From Methylococcales bacterium (lineage in GTDB: Bacteria > Pseudomonadota > Gammaproteobacteria > Methylococcales > Methylomonadaceae), in assembly GCA_028712795.1 (NCBI GenBank), contig JAQTPT010000024.1, positions 1 to 51,127 of the forward strand: a stretch of DNA of 51,127 bases, read 5' to 3'. Made by a program: the position numbers and the translations under genes. Numbering within the stretch: the stretch's first letter is position 1; every line of letters begins with the position of its first letter. This document shows positions 34,629-44,571 of the stretch, piece after piece. The notes beneath the pieces are model-generated. The model searched no databases. It was not told where the DNA came from and saw nothing but the letters and a program-made list of their open reading frames with translations.

Positions 34629-37600
34629 TCAAATTTTCACGGCTTTCCGCTGCACAGGTAGTTGCTCAAGCTTTTCGACAAGCTCTTGATGCTGCTTAAT
34701 CTTGATCTGCTTCTGGTTCTTTACCACAAGGCTATTCACAATAGTCGTTACCTGGCGCTCAACACCCCCCTCACCTAGAAGGCTCTTGGTTGCCAGATCA
34801 TTGAAGTCAGTAAATAGCTTCATCTGCGCTATCGCTGCTCTTTGTTTATCGGACAAATCACCACTACGGGCTTTTATGGGTGTCACCGGCTCAAGGTTCG
34901 CCGGGTACGTCTGTTCACCTGGGGCGAATATCGGCAAGAGTACTGTGCCATTGACTGCTTTAGCGGCTGCCACTGCTTTTTCTTTTCCGGGGTTACGTCC
35001 TTCCGTCAATTCCTGATGCCGATCGTTATCACCCGCGATGATAAAAGGCTTGTCGGGGAATTTTTCATGCAATAACATGGCAACACTGGGCAGGTTGCCG
35101 GAATCAAACGCGGCGACGGTGGCGAAGCCCAGCGCTTGCGATAGCGTATCGGCTGTTGCATAGCCCTCACCTATGACAATGGCCAGTGCCTTCTCAAGAG
35201 CAGCAAGCCCTTGACCGCCGACTACATGAAAAGTGTCCTGTTTAGCACCACCCGCCGCAAATCGCTTCAACCCATTACCTTGGATGGCTTGCACGGAACG
35301 GACTGCACCGCTAATGTCCTGCGCGGCCAGCAATAGATCACCGGCCGTAAAAACCAGTTTATCCGGGTTGGACTCCCGCAATGCCTTGGATTCCTTCCAG
35401 TCTTTACCAATTAGGATATTGCAAGTTTCGGGTAAGGCACCACTATCTTCCGGCACGACACGCAAATCGCCTGGTCTGGCTTGTTTCGCTTGCAAATACG
35501 GATGCTCCGCAGTGGCAATTGGCGCTACTGCCAGCAACTCACGAACAGAGCTCGCTACCGTGTTTTGTTGAGCTTTTTGCGCCGCCTCGCGTTCTTGTAG
35601 TTTAGCGGCGCTAGTGGCCTGCAACTGTGCTTTTTCCTCTTCACTCAAAGAATAGCCCTTAGCTTTCCATTTCATCGTTTGACCCGTTCTGTTGTTTTGA
35701 ATGTGACCGGCTGGATGGCCGTCAAGATGTGCCACATAGAACCCCGCCCGTTCGCCTGAATTGTCGCCAATAGTCGCAATTCTGTGTGTTTTTCCGTCCA
35801 TAACAGGATGTTCACCCTTAACTATACAACCCAATGAACTCAAGGCATCGGCAAATTCCTCGCGCGGTGTCATAGCAGGCGCTTGTTGGAGTTTCACGTT
35901 TTCCGGCAACCACTGCTTCAACGTGTCCATATCGGCCATTGGCCCGGCATACCACGATTTAGCCTCATTATCCCACCATGCACCCGCGCCCTTGGCAATA
36001 GCCCGTTCGGTATACGGAACGGCAAGATATTGGCGATCCGTAGGGGTCGCTTCCGCTGATACGGACTCACTTTTTGCAGGTTTTAAAGCTTTGACCGGTT
36101 GCACCCATTTTGCAAACGCTGCTAAATCGACAGCAGCCGGAACATACCAGGACTGTTTGCCACGATCCCATTTAGCGCCTAATTCCTTGGCCTGGTTCTT
36201 TTCCTTATAGGGTACCTGAAGATAGGTTTTGCCGAACTGCGCCGCATCCTTATCCCCCGTTTGTTCATGGGTCGATGGTTGCCGCTGTTGTTGCTCGATC
36301 TCTGATACCTTCTGCTGAAAAGCTGCATTGTTCACTGTGGCGGCTAACTCAGCCGTTTTTCGCAATTCCCTGGCCGCCGTTATATCCTCAGCGGTACTGT
36401 TTGGATTAGCCTTAGCCATTTCTTCCTCTAGCCTAGCCCTCTGTACTGCCTTTTCATAATCGGCAATGAGTGCGGCGGTAACATCGGCTATATTAGATGT
36501 CATCACATCCTCCGTAGCCAGTCTATTTTCAGACTGAGTTTGATTTTGCGCCTGTTGCGCGGCTTGCTCTTGCACTTGTTTTTGCTCAAGACCTAATACA
36601 TAGCTCTGTATACGCTCAGCATCCGCAGCCGCACGGAAGATTTCCATTGGATCGTCATTTAATGCCTTGATCCATGAACCGACATAAGCGGCATGTTGGC
36701 TCGGATCGTGACCAATCCCCAACTCATCACCCAAAATCATGCTGGCAATCTCGGCCCTTAATTCCTCCTTGGCGTACCCCTCGCTTCCAAACGGATGCAC
36801 AAGATCACGGTTTAGCCGGTCTTCATGACCACTCCAATGTCCAAGTTCATGCAATGCAGTCGCATAATAATTTTCGGCGGTTGGAAACTGGCCTTTGTCC
36901 GGCAAATGGATACTATCTGTCACTGGCCGGTAAAACGCCCGGCTGCCGCCATTGTGATGAATGTCAGCGCCGGATGCGGTTAAAATCCCTTCGGCCCGTT
37001 CAATGGGGTTCCAGGTGTGTTCCTGCTTCTGGATCGGCGGCAAACCATCGATCTGTTCCCCATTAAACACCATGGCAAAAAATCCACGCGGCCTTTCCAG
37101 CCTAACGACCTCCTTAACCGGATTCCCTTCACTATCCAGTACCGGCTTACCGTCAGCGTCCTTTTTGACATATTCTTCAGTGAATTTCCAGTAATGAATA
37201 CCCGTGCCTTTCTCGCCTTTACGAACCTGACCACCTAGCCCGGTCGCCTGTTTATAAGTCATCCAGCGCTGATCATCTCGATCCTGCGACAATAATTGTA
37301 TGGAGTTAATCCCTTTGTAGCGATTACCCGTTACCGGGTTATACGGCAAGAAAGTCCCTGATTCACCGGGAACCCACGGCCTTTGCCAGGGTGCTGTCCC
37401 TTCTTTAAGTTGCTGGATTAACTTGTCGGCGACCATTTCGTGAAAGGCTTTTTTATCCTTTGCTAGGCTAGACATTTGACTTGCCTCTTTAATGTTAGAT
37501 TTCTCAACCAATGAAATGGAGGGTATATCGTTTAGAAAAACACCCGTCGAAGAACGGAATGACCAACCCAGTTCAGCACCCGATATCATGACACTGGCGT

Positions 37601-40600
37601 CCGAACTATTCGGTTTTTCCTGCTTAACCAACACATCAAGTAAACGGACATCGATCTCATCCAGAAATTCGCCAATATTCTGGTATTGTTCGACACTGTA
37701 GTGCTGTTCTGAATCGTACAAGATGGCCGCCGCCGCATTAGACATTGAGAGTGCGCGGAAAAGAGTGTCGGTCATCCCGGTGTGCTTCAACGGTAACGCC
37801 TCGCCTGGGGACATCGGCATAAAGCCTACCGGCTCATGTTGATTATTCAACAACATTAAACCAGACTCGTTAAATAGCTTGGGGATCAGGGGTTTTGAAA
37901 TGTCTGGCGATGTAACACCCCCTCCCATTTTTTCGTCAAACCTGATTATTCTTTCGATGATTGGCACAGAAACCGCCGCTGCGCCAGCCTGCGCTACGCC
38001 ATCGACTACTTGCCTAGTGGCTGGATTTTCGTAGCTGAAAGAACCGTTTGTAGTGATGGCGAATATTCCGTGTGCGGTAATGCCGCTGCCGTCGAAAACA
38101 CGTTGAAGTTTTCGCGTGATAGCTAAATCGGCGTCAGATAACTTTGTCGCTCCACTTGGATGGTTATGATAGAAATAGATGTTCGCTGCGTCTGGTATTC
38201 TAAATGCCTCCGCTGCAACAACCGCCGGATAAACAGATGCAGAATTTATGGTGCCTTTAAATGAACCCACAATAGCCAGTGGCTTGCCATCTTTATCAGT
38301 CACTAAGGCATCAAACCGTTCGACGGCTTGCACACTAACACTTAATGCGGCCTGAGCCGCTTGATCTACTGTAGTAATGCGGCCAACGGTTAGCAGTCGT
38401 CTGGATTCTGAGATAAGTTCGGTTTCGGTGGCGTATTGGCCTCTGGTGGGTTTTTCGCCGGATATTCTGGAGGTGGGGAATAAGTCCCGTTCTCGCCCGG
38501 TTTCAGGTGCATTTGTTCCACCGGTATTGAATACTGACTGATCACTGCCGGTGGTTTCGGCGGGTTCAGTGGTCTTGTTGATTTCATTATCTGTCTCCTG
38601 TTTGTTAGGATTTTTGAATCCTAACAAATCAATTACTGGTTTCGACTCAGTAATACGCTTAAAAACATCAAGCCCTTGGTCGTCTGATGGAATAAAGACC
38701 CGCTCGGCCCAATTGATACGCTCAATAAAAGCGCCCTGATCTTTCAAAACACGTCTTTCAGCATCGGTAAAAGAACCGCGCCCCTTAATTTCTATACGGC
38801 TTTCATGATTGACCCTGGCTATTGCAATTATCCAGCCGTTAGAAAGCACGGCCTTGTTACCCTCTTTGATTGACTTGAACAGGTCGCTTGCCGACCTGTT
38901 GGATAGACCTGAATCAAGCCCCAGATTCTTGAGTGTTTGCTTGGCGGACTTCGATCCCAGCATACGACCCAGTAACTGCTCGCCTTCATCTGTTTGCAAC
39001 CGCTTGATGGTCTCGGAACCCTCAACACGATCCCAAATAGGCAAGATAACGCCGACTATCATTCTCTCGATCCTGGTTTCAGTCTTCGGCGCATTGGCGA
39101 CCTGCTCGTGCCAAAGCTTTTCGGCCTCTACCTTATCAATTGGCCTGGTCAGCGTGACTTTCTGGTAACTACCTACGCCATTAACGGCAACGGTTCTGTA
39201 ATCCCATCCGCGACTGATAACATCGGCATTATCGATATACCTGTGCCCATTTTTTTTGATCGTATGAATAACCCCGCGACGAACGGCATTACCCTCGGAA
39301 TCCAGCCTGCCGCCTAGATCCGACATAAAAAAAACTTCGCCTTTGTTGTTGCCAAACTCGGAAACAAACCAGCCGCTTAAATCATCTAAATTTTGCCGTC
39401 TCTGCGTTAACTTCGTGACCTCATTATTCCAATCGTAATAACTAACATCAGTCGTTACGGCCAACTCGACATAGCGCGTTTGCGCTCCGGTTTGCTTATC
39501 TTCATAAACCACATGTTCACGGGTCTTTTTAATGCTTGCCGCCGTCAAAGTTTGCAAACCTAGGTCATATAAGCCTTGTTGTTTCGCGTATTCAACCGCC
39601 TCTACAAGCCTATTTTCGAACTCGGCAAATACCGCATTTTGTCTATCTGTTTTAAGTGATAGCAATCTGTTCAAGAACTGCGGAATGCCCGGCATCTTAC
39701 TCTCGGACAATGCGCCATTTTCATCAAGCAGATTCAACCCCATTTGTTGGGTGACATCGTGAAATGACAAATCGGTTTTGCCACGATAGAGATCAATAAA
39801 AAAGTTATTCAGCGCAAGGGTGGCATAGTGGCTTTCCAGGTTGTCAGCCGCCGTAAACATGCCCTGACTGGTCGCTTCGCGCTGGCCGCGAGTCAATGCG
39901 CCCAACTGATCCAGCCGCCGCGCTATTGACGACACAAACCGCTTTTGCGCTTTCAGATTGGTGGTCGGCAGTACATAGTGTGGCGCATTTGCCTGGTTTG
40001 TTCTGTGCGTGCGCCCAAAGCCCTGCACGGCTGCATCGGCCCGCCAGCCTGGCTGTAAAATGTAGTGGATGCGTTTACGCTGATTATCGGCCGTGTTGTC
40101 GGCATGAAAGCTGTAACCGGTTCCGCCTGCTCCCGAAAACACCAGTATGTCCTTTTTGTTAGCCTGGAACGCCTCAGCGTCAGCGCGCGCCGAATTTTTA
40201 CCGCGCTTTTCCTCAACCACCTTGTAATTGCCGTCATCATCCCGCATCTGGACAAAGCGGCGACTACGGCCAGTAATCTCCGCCACCCGATCAGAGCCGA
40301 AGGCGTTGATGATTGAATCCAGCGGGTTCTCCGGAACACGAATCTGTTGCAAGGTTTCCAGTAAAGCATCCCGCAAAGCTATCGCTTCACGATCAAATAT
40401 CGGATTCCCTTCCGAATCCCGAACCGGAACATAAACAGTGTTACCGTTATCGTCCTTGGACTCTTCGTAGGCCGCTACGGGAAAACCGTTGCGAACGTAG
40501 TCCGTCAACATTTGCCTTGGGGTAAAATCCAGGTCTTCAAGAGCGGTGTTATGGGCCGTTGCCTCAGCAATGATACGTTCCTGAGCCGCTTCGTTGGTGT

Positions 40601-43600
40601 TGACTAACTGGATAACCGCAACATTGCCGGCATCAAGTTGTTCACGAATATCATCAATCACGCAAGGGGTTTGCATCGCTGTGATGATCTGGTTGAAAAA
40701 GCGCTGATGAGCGCCCCAAAACTGCGCCATTGCCGCACTTTTCGCGTTGCCGCTGCTACCCGCCTGAGTGATTTCCAGCGCCTGCTCGACATTATTGAGA
40801 ACAATTTGCCAAGCCCCGGCCAACTCGTTATAAATATCTTCCTGAAAATCAGATAAAGTATGTTCAAGCCGTTCATAACTCACGCCGTCATAAGACAGCG
40901 ACCTGGCTAGATACACACCCATCGCCTTCATATCGCGACTGATTAGCTCCATTGACGCTATGCCGCCCTTCGTTACACCCGCTATAAAGGTATTAACGTC
41001 CGCGAACGGCGTACCCTCGCCCCATAAGCCCAAACGATCCGCATAGCTCAAATTACTGACCTCAGTCGCACCGGTAGCAGACACATAGGTGATACGCGCA
41101 TTGGGCAATTCGCGTTGCAGATTGATCCCGGCAATTGCCTGCTGTGAAGGCTTTTTTACGCCACGTTTACCCTTAACCGCTATAGCATTACCCATACTAT
41201 GCGCTTCATCAAACGCAATAACACCATCAAAGTCTTCACCCAACCAGTTTATAATTTGTTGAGCGCGGGTTTTTCCGCCCGCTTGCCCAAGATCATTCGC
41301 CTGTTTTTTCTCGCCCCCGCGCAAGGTCGAATAGGTGGTAAACAGGATGCCGTCTTCTTGCGTGATTTCGTTGCCGGCTTTGGTTTTACCTTGAAAGAAA
41401 ATTTTCCCTGGATCGCCGCCGATACCAGCAAAGTCCCTTTTAGCATCCTCTATCAAACCCTCGTTGAACGAAATCCATACCGCCTTGTTGCGGCCCTGCA
41501 TCATGTTATCCAGAATGATGCCGGATATTTCCCGGCCTTTGCCTACGCCGGTCCCGTCGCCAATAAAAAAGCCTTTCCGCGAACCGTTAGGCAACAGCTC
41601 AGAATGTGCTTGTCCGGCATAAACCACAGCCTCAAGCTGCGCTATCGACAATAACCCGCCCTTAATCAGATTCGCCGGTAATACGGGTGCATACGAAGGA
41701 GTTGGTGGCTCGACAGCCGACATAGCCGCCGACTGTACCAGTTTACCTGGATGTTGCTGCGCACCTTGAATGGTAAGCCGTTGCGGTGTGTAATTAGCGA
41801 ATACAGAATCGGTAAACTCCGAGATATTGCCGCTTTTTACTTCTACAGTAATACGGGTTGGACTGCCGTTCATAGGGAACCCGCTTTCGTCATTTTTAAC
41901 AGAACCCGTGTCAATGGTACTTGGCGGCGTGACAGTTCGTTCGTCCTGGTGGCTTGATGAGGTTTGACTGGGCGGGTTTTCTGCATAGTGCCCTACTTTA
42001 TACATCCGCTGTAAGTCATCGGGTATAAACCCTAGAACATCAAGTTTCTGCTCTGGTTTTAGACTTTTCTGTTCTTTTCGCCACTGTTTTATTGCTTGCG
42101 CGTTTTGATTGGCTGTACCCAAGATAACGCCCGTTGCCTGAGAAAATGTACTTGCCGCCTTTTTGTCAACAACCAGTGTTGTTAGAAGAACATCAAATAA
42201 ATGATCTTCCTCTGCTTTGGTTCTTACAATAACACCTCTGGGACTGTCGCTTTTAGGGACGCTACTATTTCCTCCAGTATCTCCGCCGCCGCTTCCTCCA
42301 ACGTTTCCGATAGGATTAACTCGAATTCCATCCCCGGCTCCGATTCCGTCGTCAAGGACATCGCCAACTGTGGTCGTGCCGCTAGTTTTGCTATCAGTAG
42401 TAATGGCTCCTGAATCGGCCCGATTTCTAATAGATTGCGTTCCAGCGCCGTCCTTACCAATACCAACGCCGCCAATTCCGTTTCCGGGTTGAACGGAATC
42501 TGATTTTGATCGAGTATCTGCTTTGACTGCTGGTTTAGTGATGTTTGATTGAATTCGCTGACGATCATTTCTGATGCCCTCCAATAATGTCGGTAAATCG
42601 GCTACTGACTCGACTTTCCCGGTCAAAACCGGCTGAGTCGTAGCGCCTGTTTTATCGATAACTAAAATTTGATTATCGAAAGACGTGCCATATTTCGAAT
42701 ACTCCTTACCGGATATTCCGACATTGGCACGAACGTTGTATTTGTTTTCAATGTCTTTCCACCATTGATAAAAGGCAGGCCGATCCGCGGCCATGCCATT
42801 ACCGGCAATGGCAACTAAACGGCCACCATCCTCCAATCGTTTTAATGCCTGCTCAATATGCCTAGCGCCGTTTGTCGTGTCACGTTGACCATGGACACGT
42901 CCGGCAGTCGATGAAAACGGCGGATTCATGACGATAACAGTGGGCGCTATGTCAGTCGGCAATACGTTGTCTAACTGTTCGGCATTCTCTTTGAAGAGCT
43001 GTGCTTTTGGAAACAATGCCGAAAGTAACGCCTGCCGCCGTGGCGCCAACTCATTCAAAATAACTACAGCACCCGCAATTTCCGGCCAAACGGCCAAATC
43101 GCCGGTACCGGCAGAAGGCTCAACCATAAAATCATCGCGCTTGACGTTCGCCACCCAATTGGCCACAAACGACAAAGCGGGCGGCGTGCTGAATTGTTGA
43201 AACTCATCCATTTCCTCATCGCGTTTGGTCTGCGTCGGCAGCTTCTGGATTCGGCTGGTTAAATCGATTGCCTTTGTTCTTGCCCATTCAGCACCTTGTT
43301 CAGTCCAACCGGAATCCTCAGTGCTAAGAAGATGGATATTAAATGCGGCTTCCAAGGCGTCATAGGCATCCTTAGTCGAATACGTTCCTTGCGCCTGTGT
43401 GCCTCCGAAGGCACGATCTGCTTGTTCGGTTAAGAACTTGCTCGTGACTTCACCATCCGCATTGAGCTTTTGGGACAAACGTAAGGCTAAAACATGCCTC
43501 GACTCATCAAAAGATAGGTCTAATGTAGCCTCACTATTCAGGTTAACTGGAATAATTGGCTTCGCCCCAGAAACAAGCCAATCATCGAATAAGTCATATT

Positions 43601-43625
43601 GATCTGGGTTAGATTGTTTTGCCAT
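34629..43625 (-). CDS. 2998-residue anti-restriction megaprotein: methylase, SNO helicase, RadC, ArdC, Toprim
   Basis: Domains in order. Methylase, about 145-330 (EPSAGTGDLA 169-178, VMNPPFSS 233-239). Linker of about 300 residues. Strawberry-notch-type SF2 helicase: Walker A IGDGTGVGKGREISG near 686, VIAFDEAHSMGN near 798, SATGATE, and a C-terminal RecA lobe with SGAGGTGYSFHAD near 1163 and GFGRTHRTNQ. JAB/RadC metalloprotein with YHNHPSG near 1818. ArdC-type domain (WQRPW...YKGINSIQLL) with zincin HELGHW near 2258. Two DUF5710-like repeats (LQVPYKEKNQAKELGAKWD near 2465, LAVPYTERAIAKGAGAWWD near 2530). Toprim-type primase region (VIGEGYATADTL near 2815, IIAGDNDRHQ near 2865). ArdC and methylase parts suggest protection of incoming plasmid DNA. 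It lies at the place of traC in IncP plasmids. Confidence 0.9.
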   Translation of the reverse strand: MAKQSNPDQYDLFDDWLVSGAKPIIPVNLNSEATLDLSFDESRHVLALRLSQKLNADGEVTSKFLTEQADRAFGGTQAQGTYSTKDAYDALEAAFNIHLLSTEDSGWTEQGAEWARTKAIDLTSRIQKLPTQTKRDEEMDEFQQFSTPPALSFVANWVANVKRDDFMVEPSAGTGDLAVWPEIAGAVVILNELAPRRQALLSALFPKAQLFKENAEQLDNVLPTDIAPTVIVMNPPFSSTAGRVHGQRDTTNGARHIEQALKRLEDGGRLVAIAGNGMAADRPAFYQWWKDIENKYNVRANVGISGKEYSKYGTSFDNQILVIDKTGATTQPVLTGKVESVADLPTLLEGIRNDRQRIQSNITKPAVKADTRSKSDSVQPGNGIGGVGIGKDGAGTQSIRNRADSGAITTDSKTSGTTTVGDVLDDGIGAGDGIRVNPIGNVGGSGGGDTGGNSSVPKSDSPRGVIVRTKAEEDHLFDVLLTTLVVDKKAASTFSQATGVILGTANQNAQAIKQWRKEQKSLKPEQKLDVLGFIPDDLQRMYKVGHYAENPPSQTSSSHQDERTVTPPSTIDTGSVKNDESGFPMNGSPTRITVEVKSGNISEFTDSVFANYTPQRLTIQGAQQHPGKLVQSAAMSAVEPPTPSYAPVLPANLIKGGLLSIAQLEAVVYAGQAHSELLPNGSRKGFFIGDGTGVGKGREISGIILDNMMQGRNKAVWISFNEGLIEDAKRDFAGIGGDPGKIFFQGKTKAGNEITQEDGILFTTYSTLRGGEKKQANDLGQAGGKTRAQQIINWLGEDFDGVIAFDEAHSMGNAIAVKGKRGVKKPSQQAIAGINLQRELPNARITYVSATGATEVSNLSYADRLGLWGEGTPFADVNTFIAGVTKGGIASMELISRDMKAMGVYLARSLSYDGVSYERLEHTLSDFQEDIYNELAGAWQIVLNNVEQALEITQAGSSGNAKSAAMAQFWGAHQRFFNQIITAMQTPCVIDDIREQLDAGNVAVIQLVNTNEAAQERIIAEATAHNTALEDLDFTPRQMLTDYVRNGFPVAAYEESKDDNGNTVYVPVRDSEGNPIFDREAIALRDALLETLQQIRVPENPLDSIINAFGSDRVAEITGRSRRFVQMRDDDGNYKVVEEKRGKNSARADAEAFQANKKDILVFSGAGGTGYSFHADNTADNQRKRIHYILQPGWRADAAVQGFGRTHRTNQANAPHYVLPTTNLKAQKRFVSSIARRLDQLGALTRGQREATSQGMFTAADNLESHYATLALNNFFIDLYRGKTDLSFHDVTQQMGLNLLDENGALSESKMPGIPQFLNRLLSLKTDRQNAVFAEFENRLVEAVEYAKQQGLYDLGLQTLTAASIKKTREHVVYEDKQTGAQTRYVELAVTTDVSYYDWNNEVTKLTQRRQNLDDLSGWFVSEFGNNKGEVFFMSDLGGRLDSEGNAVRRGVIHTIKKNGHRYIDNADVISRGWDYRTVAVNGVGSYQKVTLTRPIDKVEAEKLWHEQVANAPKTETRIERMIVGVILPIWDRVEGSETIKRLQTDEGEQLLGRMLGSKSAKQTLKNLGLDSGLSNRSASDLFKSIKEGNKAVLSNGWIIAIARVNHESRIEIKGRGSFTDAERRVLKDQGAFIERINWAERVFIPSDDQGLDVFKRITESKPVIDLLGFKNPNKQETDNEINKTTEPAETTGSDQSVFNTGGTNAPETGRERDLFPTSRISGEKPTRGQYATETELISESRRLLTVGRITTVDQAAQAALSVSVQAVERFDALVTDKDGKPLAIVGSFKGTINSASVYPAVVAAEAFRIPDAANIYFYHNHPSGATKLSDADLAITRKLQRVFDGSGITAHGIFAITTNGSFSYENPATRQVVDGVAQAGAAAVSVPIIERIIRFDEKMGGGVTSPDISKPLIPKLFNESGLMLLNNQHEPVGFMPMSPGEALPLKHTGMTDTLFRALSMSNAAAAILYDSEQHYSVEQYQNIGEFLDEIDVRLLDVLVKQEKPNSSDASVMISGAELGWSFRSSTGVFLNDIPSISLVEKSNIKEASQMSSLAKDKKAFHEMVADKLIQQLKEGTAPWQRPWVPGESGTFLPYNPVTGNRYKGINSIQLLSQDRDDQRWMTYKQATGLGGQVRKGEKGTGIHYWKFTEEYVKKDADGKPVLDSEGNPVKEVVRLERPRGFFAMVFNGEQIDGLPPIQKQEHTWNPIERAEGILTASGADIHHNGGSRAFYRPVTDSIHLPDKGQFPTAENYYATALHELGHWSGHEDRLNRDLVHPFGSEGYAKEELRAEIASMILGDELGIGHDPSQHAAYVGSWIKALNDDPMEIFRAAADAERIQSYVLGLEQKQVQEQAAQQAQNQTQSENRLATEDVMTSNIADVTAALIADYEKAVQRARLEEEMAKANPNSTAEDITAARELRKTAELAATVNNAAFQQKVSEIEQQQRQPSTHEQTGDKDAAQFGKTYLQVPYKEKNQAKELGAKWDRGKQSWYVPAAVDLAAFAKWVQPVKALKPAKSESVSAEATPTDRQYLAVPYTERAIAKGAGAWWDNEAKSWYAGPMADMDTLKQWLPENVKLQQAPAMTPREEFADALSSLGCIVKGEHPVMDGKTHRIATIGDNSGERAGFYVAHLDGHPAGHIQNNRTGQTMKWKAKGYSLSEEEKAQLQATSAAKLQEREAAQKAQQNTVASSVRELLAVAPIATAEHPYLQAKQARPGDLRVVPEDSGALPETCNILIGKDWKESKALRESNPDKLVFTAGDLLLAAQDISGAVRSVQAIQGNGLKRFAAGGAKQDTFHVVGGQGLAALEKALAIVIGEGYATADTLSQALGFATVAAFDSGNLPSVAMLLHEKFPDKPFIIAGDNDRHQELTEGRNPGKEKAVAAAKAVNGTVLLPIFAPGEQTYPANLEPVTPIKARSGDLSDKQRAAIAQMKLFTDFNDLATKSLLGEGGVERQVTTIVNSLVVKNQKQIKIKQHQELVEKLEQLPVQRKAVKI

Positions 43626-43631
43626 CTTTGA

Positions 43632-43922
43632 TTATCCAATGCTTTCCAAATCGATACTGCTCTCTAAGGCATCAGACTCATCAAGTGCATCCTCTTGAAA
43701 AGCCCCAATGCGTTCCGCTTCATCCGGGTCGAACTCGACCATCGCACCGGGAATCATGGCATCGGTCAATTTCTCGGCCAATACATCAACAGCATCCCCT
43801 TCGCCGATAAAGGTGTCGGCACTCATTGCATCGCTGTTTAATACGGCGTTAACATCGAAGGTATCCGAATTAGCCGCCTCGGCATGATCTGGCTTGTTGT
43901 TAGTACTGATTTCATTAGTCAT
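43632..43922 (-). CDS. Small acidic protein between traF and the megaprotein
   Basis: ATG 43922 follows AGGTGG at short spacing, giving 96 residues. The sequence is strongly acidic and repetitive (many Asp, Glu and Ala; e.g. [33 protein letters not shown]). There is no membrane span or known domain. It ends 6 bp before the megaprotein start and is probably co-expressed with it. In RP4 this slot holds traE and traD, but I see no similarity to either. Confidence 0.65.
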   Translation of the reverse strand: MTNEISTNNKPDHAEAANSDTFDVNAVLNSDAMSADTFIGEGDAVDVLAEKLTDAMIPGAMVEFDPDEAERIGAFQEDALDESDALESSIDLESIG

Positions 43923-43959
43923 TGCTTCCACCTTGCTGTTTGTTACTGTTGTAATCAGG

Positions 43960-43982
43960 CTTACCCTTTATATCCGGGTAAG
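43960..43982. repeat. Inverted repeat between traF and the acidic gene
   Basis: CTTACCC and GGGTAAG form perfect 7-bp arms around nine bases. A second hairpin, GGTTTTT...AAAAACC, lies a few dozen bases further on (about 44019-44040). Both are in the 130-bp gap upstream of the acidic-protein gene, where a regulatory site or transcript end for tra genes would be expected. Confidence 0.35.
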
Positions 43983-44052
43983 TTTGCTTGCACTCTGACT
44001 ATGGTTTTCGCTACGTCTGGTTTTTCGGCGATAAAAAACCTCATTCACCCCC

Positions 44053-44571
44053 TTACCACGTAAAAACAGGGCGAATAACGCTCTCTATTTGCGAACGCTG
44101 GATCGGACCGAAATACCGCCCGTCAAAGGAACCGCTGTTGCTGTCAGACATAACCAGAACCTCGGAACGGCCCAACGCCCAGGAAGCTTTATAGTCAGGC
44201 AGTGGACGGCCGCCTCCATCGAATTTGATGGGGGCGCTCAAGGGCAACAGTTGACCATTCACACGTACGCCGTCAGTGCCAATAGCCACCACATCATCCT
44301 GAACCGCTAAAATCTTTTTCATCAGGTGTCCATAGCCGCCTGGACAAAATCCCGCACCCAGATACCCGCGTGTTTTTGCCATATCGAATACTGCGGCAGG
44401 CGGCGGACAAAACAGCACATAAGCACCTTTCACTATTGAATCATTGGTTAGCCGATACACCCCAACAGGAATGCTCGGCGTGGTGTTTAGCCGGACACCG
44501 GCCGCATAGGCAAGCCCGCACACAATAAAGACCGACATCATCACACCAAAACTCACCGTGAACCGCTTCAT
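44053..44571 (-). CDS. traF: TraF conjugative signal peptidase
   Basis: This 172-residue S26-type protease has an N-terminal signal anchor (VSFGVMMSVFIVCGLAYAAG), nucleophile Ser in TPSIPVGVYR (about residue 33), catalytic Lys in LMKKILAV (about 85-86), and GYGHLMK plus SDSNSGSFDGRYFGPI blocks. In IncP plasmids TraF processes and cyclises the TrbC pilin in the periplasmic face of the membrane. The start overlaps the traG stop (ATGA). Length close to RP4 TraF, about 178. Confidence 0.92.
   Translation of the reverse strand: MKRFTVSFGVMMSVFIVCGLAYAAGVRLNTTPSIPVGVYRLTNDSIVKGAYVLFCPPPAAVFDMAKTRGYLGAGFCPGGYGHLMKKILAVQDDVVAIGTDGVRVNGQLLPLSAPIKFDGGGRPLPDYKASWALGRSEVLVMSDSNSGSFDGRYFGPIQRSQIESVIRPVFTW

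Noticed and set aside
41199..41654. 151-codon plus-strand open frame inside the megaprotein gene
   Set aside because: It is antisense to the helicase domain, whose motifs (FIGDGTGVGKG, DEAH) are clear on the other strand.
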